Part shown: positions 11,899 to 19,959 of the stretch, piece after piece
How positions within the stretch are numbered: position 1 is the first letter of the stretch
Layout: the number at the start of each line of letters is the position of its first letter
Assembly (NCBI GenBank): GCA_023853785.1
Contig: JAJIRX010000638.1
Coordinates: forward strand, 1-21,924
Length of the DNA stretch: 21,924 nucleotides
Direction of reading: 5' to 3'
DNA from: Psilocybe azurescens
Lineage: Eukaryota > Basidiomycota > Agaricomycetes > Agaricales > Agrocybaceae
Program-made: the position numbers and the translations under genes
The notes under the pieces: model-generated
What the model saw: only the letters and a program-made list of their open reading frames with translations
Database searches by the model: none
What the model was told of the DNA's origin: nothing

Positions 11899-12264
11899 GT
11901 AGTTTGGTTAGCATTGAGTGTCAGAAGAAGGGTATAAAGCTGTTAGGTATTGGTTAGGTATCGTTGGGTGCCCTTGGTTGTGAATTGGTCGTAAAACGTG
12001 GTGGACGTGAGGCAAAACCCACACTTGAAATTTTCCCCAGGGACGGGCCGTCGGCATTCAGCATGTCCATGTGATGACTTGGTTTCATCACCTGACTCAA
12101 ACATCTCGACGCGACAGAATGATTTGGCAGTGAATAAGACTAAACCAGACTAAACAGTTGTTGATGAGGTTCGAATGTTCAACACATATTAGAACGATAC
12201 CGCTTTGTCTCGACATATACCCTTATTTAATGATGAAGTTTAACAAATGGATCCATGAATGTCT
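11899..12264. promoter_or_regulatory. Upstream region of F-box copy A
   Basis: In the orientation of the minus-strand gene this region has a TTTATA-like string near 11932-11938 (about 35 nt before the ATG) and CCAAT motifs (ATTGG on the plus strand at 11949-11953 and 11984-11988). The same motifs stand before copy C and the CCAAT motifs also before copy B. The rest, to 12264, is AT-rich repeat flank and includes the empty TA site (12190-12191) of the unit 2 MITE. Promoter assignment is by motif and position only. Confidence 0.35.
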
Positions 12265-13015
12265 ACCAGAAGCACGAAGATCCAAAACAGCACAAGCAAA
12301 AAGACGCAGAACAGGACAAAGATCCAAAGTGACCTAGGACGAATCATCCCTTTACGAGAGGATAATGAGAAGCGTATCCTATAGCCTCCAACATCCGAAG
12401 GCGACCGACCCCGAGAATCGACGTGACCCTTACTATGCCTAGGAGCGTTTCATTGATGCCCACATTGCTAGTCGCCGGGGAAGGGCATACAAAGTGCCTT
12501 TCACTGCATTATGCATCATTGACACGCAAGTCGGTCATATACCAGACCATTATGGTCGGCATCCAAATGGGAAGCCTAAGCGGAAAGAAGAGGATCGGCA
12601 TTTGGATACGTTGTATCTGCGGACACTGGCATATCCTTCACTGAAGGGCGAGCTCCCAGAGCCGATTGATACACTTGCGGCCTCTCACCATTCCATCGAA
12701 AATTGCGCAGAGGTTATTGCATTTCCATATATACATAGCTTTGCTCGGGACTTTCTGGACAACGGCACGAACGGACAAAAATTGTCATTGGGTCTCTAAC
12801 GGTGACAGTGGACAAACAGCTGGTACTGTTATGTTCGTATTGCTGCCATCGTGCTGAGGATGCATGTAACGCTATGTCGGGCTGCGCATCGTAGACCGCG
12901 CACCCGCAGAACCCGAGATCTATCAATCTGTCGAAACGGTCAGTCTCAAACGTGTTACTCTGTATGAGAGTCCTATTAAACAGGAATGTTCTTATTGGCG
13001 TGCTATGTGGAAAAA
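12265..13015 (+). pseudogene. Deaminase-like gene, copy B (5'-truncated, degenerate)
   Basis: It lacks exons 1-2 and the N-terminal part of exon 3 because the nested duplication starts inside the gene. An in-frame TAG lies at about 12440 (where copy A reads Ala-Leu-Gly), and one base is missing in the A run near 12777-12781, before the zinc-site cysteines. The Cys-Ala-Glu motif is kept (12704-12712), but the preceding His is Asn. The second pair is kept as Cys-Ser-Tyr-Cys (12832-12843) in another frame. The donor at the end of the main exon has become GTCAGT and the last exon is not clear. There is no upstream promoter region, so expression is unlikely. A clear pseudogene. Confidence 0.75.
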
Positions 13016-13352
13016 GATGGGGTCACAATGCCACGGATATACTCCTTGAATGAAATAGACTGGACTATGGTTTTCCAAAAGTCATAGACTTGGAGTCAAA
13101 TGATGTTCTATGTTTACACACCCTTTATTTTGATTCCTTGCCTGTACTTGGTAGTAACTATTTTATGAGTTGCTTTGCTCAAGCAGCGGGCGTACACAGT
13201 GATATTCTGAATATAATTCAAAGCAAGCACATTCTAAGAAGTACTACTACTATGACAAACTTGACCATCCTGTTCAATAGTAAAAAGAGAACATAAGGAT
13301 GTCGGTCTTGCACGCGCAATGTCTAACTGTCCTTTTGCAACGTGAGGTAGTA
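13016..13352. other. Convergent 3' spacer of gene pair B
   Basis: AT-rich spacer equivalent to 10524-10881 and 19644-19959. The 68-codon plus-strand frame at 13090-13296 is not conserved in the other copies. Nothing functional recognised. Confidence 0.45.
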
Positions 13353-14372
13353 TCAACTGAATAGGGCAAAGTGCATGATGGTATCACGAAGATTCCACGG
13401 AAACGTAGGAAGCGTGGATGGGATTGACCCACCAAACTGAACTGGTATGGGTTGCCGAATGTGCGAGTCTGAAGCGGGGCCTCCGCAGTACAGCTTCTCA
13501 GGAACAGGCAGGACGTGAGCAATATTCTCCCAATGACATTCCAGATAGGTAATCCAATCCGCATGAGGTACGTTGATGTAGCCCTCAGACTCATCATCCA
13601 AGTCATCATCATAATCGGAGTGTCGTCCATGGGGAATAACAGATGACCTCTCGCGCTCCAAGATATCGGTCACATAAACACGACCGAAGATATCTGGTTC
13701 GTCTTCGGCAAATATGAGCCAATCCGTAGTACTATTGCTTCTCCAGATCAGGAGTGCAGGTATGAATTTGACGTAAGGGGTCCGGTTTTTGTACAACACT
13801 GCAAATAATTGTGGGGAGTTGTTCTTGTATCCCAACCAGTTGACACCGAATCTTCGTCGGCGATTGTTTGTTCAGCAATATGTGAGTGGAATCCCCGGCC
13901 ACAAGCATGCTATGACAAGTCGGGCAGGCCAATCGAGGATCCACACACGAAATTCCTCGGGAATTACAGGGTATTGTGCAAGAAGCGAGTCAATGTACAC
14001 CTGCCTGTCGAAAAGATGAAGATTGTCCAGCGACCATGAGAGCGAGTTTTGAAAGTGAGGAGTGTTTATTATTTTATAGTATAGAGCGAGCAGGCGGCGT
14101 CGAGTAGGATGCAGCATGGCCAGTGGTAAAAGACTCTGCCAATCCTTGCAAACGCCATGGGATATAATGTAAGGCTTGAGTTCCAAAAACGAGAACATAT
14201 GAAGAAGTATTTCAACTGGGAGAGATTGGAGAGTAAGAGGAGTTTTTGTGATGTCCTCAACCCTGGGTTGTTCGAGGAGTTTCTGTTCACCGAAAATCAA
14301 ACGTTGTGTGAACAGCAGGGGCGCCGTACGAAAGGAATTGAATCCATTGTAGATGGAATAGAGTTGGCCCAT
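13353..14372 (-). pseudogene. F-box protein with SUKH-like region, copy B (single in-frame TGA)
   Basis: The best preserved of the three F-box copies. From ATG 14372 to the stop at 13353 there is one uninterrupted frame of 339 codons except for a TGA at 13872-13874 (codon 167), where copies A and C have GGA. Domain order: N-terminal 45 residues, F-box (LPVEILLHMFSFLELKPY, VCKDW), a basic/aromatic segment with FDRQVYIDSLLAQYPVIPEE, then the SUKH-like part (PALLIW, DWLIFAEDE, GRVYV, acidic linker, WITYLE) and a Pro-rich C-terminus (FPWNLRDT). If TGA is a true stop, the product keeps the F-box and loses the C-terminal domain. A 51-nt in-phase GT-AG intron can be drawn over the TGA, but it would remove the conserved WPG and is less likely. 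It converges on the truncated deaminase-like copy B. Confidence 0.75.
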
Positions 14373-14699
14373 GTAGTTTTGTTAGCCCTGAGTGCCTGAA
14401 AAAAGTACAAAGCTGTTAGGTATTGGTTAGTAGGTATCGTTTAGACGCCCTTGGTCATGAATTGGTCGTAAAACAGTGGTGGACGCGAGGCCAACACACT
14501 TGAATTTTCCCCGGGGCCGTCAGCTTTTAACATGACCATGTGATGACTTTATTTCATCACCTGACTAAAACATGTCGACGCGACCGACAGAGAAAAAGAC
14601 TAGACCAGACTAAACCGTCGTTGACGAGATCCGAACGTACAACTCATATTAGAATAATCCCACTTTGTCTCGACATATACCCTAATTTAATGACGAAGC
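14373..14699. other. Upstream region of F-box copy B
   Basis: No gene. It holds the copy B version of the F-box promoter region (inverted CCAAT motifs near 14420 and 14460) and a second empty TA site (14650-14651) of the MITE present in unit 2. Confidence 0.45.
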
Positions 14700-14942
14700 T
14701 TAACAAATGAATTCGTAAATGTCTCTTGGTGGCGCGGTGTGAAGCAACGTACGCAGATAACGAGATAGTTTATTTAAATGTTGTTTGATCGTGCGATGGT
14801 TGTCCACGTGACTTGCTTCGTTACCTGCCTGTCGACGTGCCGACGCGCGGCGAGGCGCCTCAACGCTCATTGCTATCTCTTTGAAGAAAGGTAAAATCTC
14901 AATGTCGCCTTCTGTATAATTCATAACGAAGAGACAAGGCAA
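14700..14942 (-). CDS. Uncharacterised small ORF / exon 3' of the SDR gene (unit 1)
   Basis: An 80-codon frame (stop at 14700) containing NYTEGDIEILPFFKEIAMSV and a basic C-terminal half (HLNKLSRYLR). The same peptide core is found in unit 2. Upstream of it, unit 1 and unit 2 differ by 1-bp changes in C and T runs near 14953-14970, and the unit 2 version stays open for about 30 more codons. I recognise no family. It may be a terminal exon of a gene with undetected introns, or chance. It lies about 200 nt beyond the SDR stop on the same strand. Confidence 0.3.
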   Translation of the reverse strand: MPCLFVMNYTEGDIEILPFFKEIAMSVEAPRRASARRQAGNEASHVDNHRTIKQHLNKLSRYLRTLLHTAPPRDIYEFIC

Positions 14943-15139
14943 ATAAATTTGACCCCCGGATCAATTTTTGGGATAGTAAGCACATGTTCAATAGTTCTGG
15001 GACTCAGTCGTAGCATCGATTTCACGCACGCCATACATGACAAAAGATGTCATAAGGTTTGAGCATCGAAATGGGATATATACATATTGGAGCATTGCGT
15101 CCATATCTTACAAAATGGGAATTATATTATTAAGCGTGC

Positions 15140-15917
15140 TCAGATTCCAACACCTCCAGTAACTTCCAAAGTGTGTCCGGAGACATATGAAGCCAATGGA
15201 GAGGCCAAGCTGGATACGTTATATGAATCAGACAAGATAAAAAGAGGATGAAGGGGGAAAAGCATACAAAAGCATAGAGCCAGCAGCATCTTCTGGGGTT
15301 CCACCGCGTCTTAGGGGTATACCGGGAAAAGCTTCTTCAGACTGGGCAGTAGCAGCCGGGGGCGTGCGCCTGGAACGCCCAGCGCAACCTTCTTTCCGTC
15401 AATCTCAATCGTAACGCCAGCCTCTTTAGGTGCTGTCAACCTGATTTGCGTCAAGCAGATGCATCAGTAACGGTAAAGGTCACATGTAGAGACAATAAAT
15501 GGCATTATAGATTCAGAAGCTCGAACGCACCGTGTGTGGATCAAGCCGAAGGCAATGGTGTTTGCACGAACACCGAAGGGGCCCCACTCTTTCGCGATGG
15601 TTTTCGTCAGACCGATGACCGCGGCTTTGGCAGCGGCGTAGTTGGCCTGGCCGACGTTGCCATGAAGGCCTGATGTTGACGAGACGTTAATAATCGAGCG
15701 GTTCTCACGAAGCTCGGGCTATGGTCGGCCATATGAGAAGAAATTTGGGAACGTGGACACTGGAATATACTTTGAGACGGAAGTATGGGGCGGCTTGACG
15801 AATAAGTCTAAATGGCGCGCGAACATGGATCTTCATAATGATATCGAATGTTTCGTCGGGAGTGGTGTGCAGCATCTTGTCGAATGTGAACCCAGCGTTG
15901 TTGATAACATGAGAGTT
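15140..15917 (-). pseudogene. Short-chain dehydrogenase/reductase (FabG-like), 5'-truncated by the duplication junction
   Basis: NAD(P)H-dependent oxidoreductase of the classical SDR type, resembling 3-oxoacyl-ACP reductases. Exons on the minus strand: 15917-15771 (truncated), 15718-15531, 15440-15268, 15209-15140; introns 51-90 nt with GT-AG borders. Visible motifs: NNAG, INVSSTSGLHG with the catalytic Ser, YAAAK (catalytic Tyr and Lys), a RANTIAFGLIHTR segment, RRGGTPEDAAG, and the C-terminal SYVSGHTLEVTGG ending in TGA. The N-terminal coenzyme-binding part (TGxxxGIG) is missing: at 15917/15918 the sequence switches to the start of unit 2. One C seems missing in the C run about 15361-15365, which breaks the frame in exon 3. 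Without the Rossmann N-terminus this copy cannot be functional; the copy at the end of unit 2 may be whole. Confidence 0.85.
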
Positions 15918-16578
15918 GGGTAAGGATACGAGATGAAGCTTCCACCGTCTCGTCAGATATGAATTCATATTTGGGTGTATAATTAGCAAGCATCCCAATG
16001 AGACAACTATGAGCCCATCTTGAAAGATGGTGCGCGTTCAATACCAACAAAAAATATTTAGTACTTGGATATTTGGCAGAAGTGAAAGATCATTGACATT
16101 GCTGTATTGAACTCACTGAGCATGATAGGTTGACTGCATTTGAAGATGTTCAATCAGTAGGATAATGGACGTGTTAAAGAGAACCTTGAGAAACCTTGAA
16201 AGGACCCAGTTCAGAGCTGCCCTAAATTCACGTCACGTGGAAGATCGGCGCGTCAAAAATAGTGCTCGCATCTCGCTTTCCCCAAAATGGGCCGTATACT
16301 TAATGACAAAAGAGGTCTGGTTCGTCTATATGGAATATCTGCTAATCCATTGTGTGGCATTGCCCCTCGGTAAAGTGTGCAAGTAATACTCTACGCTATC
16401 AACGTGTAACAGAACCTTCCAACTTTCACTTGGAGACGTCTCATGCCTCTGAGGCGGTATCAGTGGTATCTGTACAGCCATGTTCACTGCACGCTTCTGA
16501 TTCTGTGGTACATCTTATCCAGGCTTTGTGCAAGTGTCATGACACATCAATCGTAGAACCGGCCCCAGAACATGCTGT
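15918..16578. other. Leader of unit 2, part before the palindrome
   Basis: Counterpart of 7821-8482 with scattered substitutions. The 73-codon frame at 16165-16386 is the equivalent of 8068-8289 and has no recognisable family. No gene supported. Confidence 0.5.
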
Positions 16579-17000
16579 CACTGCTGGCGCCGATCGCTGT
16601 ATGTCAGATATACAGCGATTTATATACATGACTTATGTTACAATTGATGTATGTATGGTATACAACAATTATGTTTAGAAATAATACATCAATCAGATAT
16701 ATATTGTGTTCGGTAGCTGTATGTTAAACAAACACTATTTCTGTTTCTAAGCTGTAAGTAAATAAAATACCGAATAAACAGAATTTATTTTCTTTGGCTG
16801 TTTGTCAAAGATACAGAATAGCTGTATATAATTACTGTATGTTTTACATACAGATATCGTGTATATAATTGCTGTATATTATACAAACATCACTTTTGTA
16901 AATAAAACTTACAGTTGAAAAACAGAGTTTCTGTTTGTTTTACTAACAGAATTTGTGTATATAATTCCTGTATGTAAACCTTACATCGAATATACAGTAT

Positions 17001-17021
17001 TCGACTCACTGAGCGAGTCGA
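17001..17021. repeat. Short inner palindrome in the left arm of the foldback element
   Basis: TCGACTCACTGAGCGAGTCGA, a quasi-palindrome with 10-bp arms, one mismatch and a 1-nt centre; its partner in the right arm is at 17163-17183, where the match is perfect. It marks the border of the GC-rich core. Confidence 0.75.
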
Positions 17022-17162
17022 TGAGTGCGCGAAGAATTCGCATTTCGAGCACGACGGCGACTCGCACACGATAATAAACGATTGAAATAGAAAGATATAT
17101 TCAATCGTTTATTATTGTGTGCGAGTCGCCGTCGCGCTCGAAATGCGAATTCTTCGTGACTA

Positions 17163-17183
17163 TCGACTCGCTGAGCGAGTCGA
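17163..17183. repeat. Short perfect inner palindrome in the right arm of the foldback element
   Basis: 10-bp arms TCGACTCGCT and AGCGAGTCGA around one G. Mirrors the imperfect version at 17001-17021 and can form a cruciform within the larger hairpin. Confidence 0.75.
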
Positions 17184-17601
17184 ATACTGTATATTTTGAC
17201 GTAAGGTTTACATACAGGAATTATATACACAAATTCTGTTAGTAAAACAAACAGAAGCTCTGTTTTTCAACTGTAAGTTTTATTTACAAAAGTGATGTTT
17301 GTATAATATACAGCAATTATATACACGATATCTGTATGTAAAACATACAGTAATTATATACAGCTATTCTGTATCTTTGACAAACAGCCAAAGAAAATAA
17401 ATTCTGTTTATTCGGTATTTTATTTACTACAGCTAGGAAACAGAAATAGCGTTTGTTTAACATACAGCTACCGAACACAATATATGTCTGATTGATGTAT
17501 TATTTCTAAACATAATTGTTGTATACCATACATACATCAATTGTAACATAAGTCATATAAATCGCTGTATGTCTGACATACAGCGATCGGCGCCAGCAGT
17601 G

Positions 17602-18348
17602 TGTAGATCGTCGAGCTGCCTTTTTCAGGAGTCTTTACATATCAATCAGCACACACCAGATATTAGCGAGTATGCCCAGGCTTCCGTGAGATCATGCTGG
17701 AAGCAAAATACAAAGGGTTTGCGATATGCTTTATTTATAGATTGCAAAAACGTGTTGTGTGTAAAATGAGGCTGTCTGTGGGTGCCCCCGTGAGAGCACG
17801 AAGTATTTTTCGTCTTTCCAATGACTGTAGATCATGCACAAGTCTCGCTAATCTCACAATAGTGCTTGGAACCGTCAGCAGAGATGAGGCAGCCATCTTG
17901 CTATGTTTTAATTCTTCGTGGGCGCCTAACTCATTGGGCCGTTATCAACCCAGTTTACCGACAGGCGTCGCCCACAAATGCAGGGTTTCTCGTGAGCTGT
18001 CGAATTTACTCGTTCCAGATAATCAATGTATGTTAATTCCTGCTTCGACGTTATCGATCACTCTATCTATCTCCACTTTATTAAGACATTGAATGTTTTA
18101 GGGCAAAGACGGGGTCTGTGTGTAGAACCTAGACCTTTAATGCTTCGTGGCTACCGCGAAATTTTTGATTCTTTCCTTCTCCGCTGATGAGTATTTTTTT
18201 AGGATAAGCATCTCTTTTTCCATACGAAACGTGCACTTACAGCGTTACGATCCAGTTTATAGCACGGAAAACACGATGCAGATTTTCTAATCTATTTAAT
18301 ATCCTGACCATTGAGTCTTTATTTACCACCTTCTCGTCGATTCTGAGT
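17602..18348. other. Leader of unit 2, part after the palindrome
   Basis: Counterpart of 8480-9230. The 132-codon frame at 17694-18092 is also open in unit 1, but the differences between the copies look neutral, so I do not call it a gene. Probably contains the promoter of the deaminase-like copy C. Confidence 0.5.
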
Positions 18349-19643
18349 ATGTCTGACATTAAGCTTTCAACCTCTATCAGCGACTTATTCTCTCATATCA
18401 ATTTGGACGACGAGGACACGAAAGCCGACAAACTCCTCATAACGTCAATCACGAAACGAAGGCCCCAAAACTCGGAACAGCAACTCGGGACGAAAAGTCG
18501 AGGGGAAACAAGAAGAAGACCCTGTTTCTGATCCTGGACGTGAGTTTTATTGCCTCACGGTCGTATTGCTGAATTTCGTCTGACATTGCCAAAGCTAAAT
18601 CTACGCCAGAGCATGATTTTGAGGCCTTTCTCTATCACATAGAAGCGATTTCGTCAATCCTGGATAAGCCTCTGGTAGATTCAGTGAATTATCCTCCACG
18701 TCAGTCCTTTATTGTGTATATATTTGCGTTCAAGAGAACTGATTCCAAATATAACCATCAGTCACCATCATGTATTCCGACTCTGATCCTCAGGCGTCAA
18801 TCGAAGAGCATTATTTGGATTCTGTCAGAAAATATTGGATAGATAAGGGCTTGATCCCACCCGCTCTTATTAGACGGGTTCCACAGAACGAAGATCCAAA
18901 AGAGCCCAAGAAAAATAATGCAGAACAGCGCAAAGATCCAAAGCGGCCTAGGACGAATCATCCCTTCTACGAGAGGATAATGGGAAGCGTAGCCTACAGC
19001 CTCCAACATCCGAAGGCGACCGCCCCGGGAATCGACGCGACCCTCACTACGCCTTGGGACGTTTCATTGATGCCCACATTGCTAGCCGCCGGGGAATGTC
19101 CCACAAAGTGCCCTTCAAAGCTTTCTGTATCGTTGACACGGAAGTCGGCCACATTCCAGATCATTATGGACATAGTGCCTGGCCTGCAAAAGCAACGCCT
19201 CCGCGAGAGAAAGACGATATTTACCTTGATACCATGTATCGGAGGGCTCTGGTATATCCTTCACTGAAGGGCGAAGTCCCTGAACCGCCTGAATTACTTC
19301 CGGAATCCTACCACTCCATCGAACATTGCGCAGAAAACATTGCATTTCCCTATATACTCAACTTTGCGCGGGACTTTCTGGACAATGGCACGAATGGGCG
19401 GAAGATTGTCATTGGCGCTCTAACGATGTCGGTGGCCAAGAAATCGATTCCTTTCTGTACATTTTGCCAGGAACGTGCTGAGAATGAATGTAATGCTCTG
19501 TTGGGCCTGCGCATCATGGACCGTGCATTTGATCCTCCCCAGATTTATCAATCTCGTGCAACGGTGAGTCTCATACGAATTACTGAAGTATTGTCCTATT
19601 AATAAAGGTGCTCTTATTTTATCAGAGTGATATGTGGAACTAG
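18349..19643 (+). CDS. Deaminase-like gene, copy C (best preserved; small frame breaks)
   Basis: Exons 18349-18539, 18595-18699, 18762-19563, 19626-19643. The last exon is only 18 nt, after a GTGAGT donor at 19564 and a TTTTATCAG acceptor; reading into that intron instead would give a different tail ending at 19602. The catalytic-type residues are all in one frame (19054-19563): a His-Cys-Ala-Glu motif at 19324-19335, a hydrophobic strand (KIVIGALTMS), then Cys-Thr-Phe-Cys at 19456-19467, with 43 residues between first Cys and second Cys. This matches the zinc signature of cytidine deaminase-type folds; family, substrate and nucleic-acid versus free-nucleoside action cannot be told. Two 1-bp breaks remain: the G run near 18501-18504 in exon 1 and the C run near 19024-19027 in exon 3. 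A basic, Pro-rich segment lies before the core. It converges on F-box copy C. Confidence 0.6.
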
Positions 19644-19959
19644 TAAACAGGACATTTCTGGCTATCGTAAATCATGCATTTGAAGTAATGATGTACTATG
19701 TTTACACGCCCTTTATTTCAATTCATTGCCTGTACTTAAAAGCAATCATTTCATGCTTTGACTTTGCTCAAGCTACAGGCACATGCAATGATATACAATA
19801 AGCAATGGCAAACAGGAGAATCAATTAAAAGCGAGCACATTCTAGTAGTACTAGTACTATGACCAACTTGGCTATTCTGTTCAATACAAAAAGAGCATCA
19901 TAGGATGTCGATCTGGTATGCGCAATTTCAAACTGTCTTTTGAAAAACGCAAGGTGATA
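19644..19959. other. Convergent 3' spacer of gene pair C
   Basis: AT-rich region between the two 3' ends, homologous to 10524-10881 and 13016-13352. No gene recognised. Confidence 0.5.

Larger units (their letters stand above)
9768..12264 (+). repeat. Nested 2.5-kb tandem duplication, first copy
   Basis: The segment from mid exon 3 of deaminase-like copy A (string agcacgaagatcc at 9768) through the F-box gene to gaatgtct at 12264 is repeated at 12265-14724. Identity is lower than between units 1 and 2, so this duplication is probably older than the 8.1-kb one. Confidence 0.75.
12265..14724 (+). repeat. Nested 2.5-kb tandem duplication, second copy
   Basis: Begins abruptly inside the deaminase-like coding sequence (agcacgaagatcc at 12271) right after the downstream flank of copy A. 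It ends in the equivalent flank (aaatgtct) at 14724, after which the sequence agrees with unit 2 from 21515 on. Unit 2 lacks this subunit. Confidence 0.75.
7821..15917 (+). repeat. Unit 1 of an 8.1-kb direct tandem duplication
   Basis: From the shared string gggtaaggatacgagatg at 7821 onward the sequence matches unit 2 (starting 15918) almost base for base, apart from the two insertions in unit 2 and the extra 2.5-kb subunit in unit 1. Left of the junctions (7815-7820 versus 15911-15917) the sequences differ. The contents are non-coding leader, gene pair A, gene pair B (nested duplicate), a small minus ORF and the truncated SDR. The order fits a simple head-to-tail duplication whose junction is 15917/15918. 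Confidence 0.9.
16579..17601. mobile_element. 1,023-bp giant palindromic (foldback) element, CACTA-like, non-autonomous
   Basis: Left arm 16579-17086 and right arm 17100-17601 are near-perfect reverse complements (about 500 bp each, few mismatches) around a 13-nt loop. Ends are CACTGCTGGCGCC and GGCGCCAGCAGTG. TGT stands on both sides (16576-16578, 17602-17604), a 3-bp target duplication as in CACTA/CMC transposons, which also start CACTA or CACTG. It is absent at the equivalent place in unit 1 (8480-8484). Arms are AT-rich and packed with short imperfect palindromes of the type CTGTATGT...ACATACAG, resembling subterminal transposase-binding repeats. The central 180 bp is GC-richer. No transposase gene, so it would need one supplied in trans. 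The superfamily call rests on ends and duplication only; a generic foldback element is the alternative. Confidence 0.75.

Noticed and set aside
17006..17230. 74-codon frame in the middle of the palindrome
   Set aside because: Open only because of the palindromic GC-rich core; no similarity to a transposase.
16579..17601. CRISPR-like array suggested by many short spaced palindromes
   Set aside because: The units are imperfect, of unequal spacing and lie inside one large inverted repeat; the host is a eukaryote. A transposon subterminal-repeat explanation fits better.
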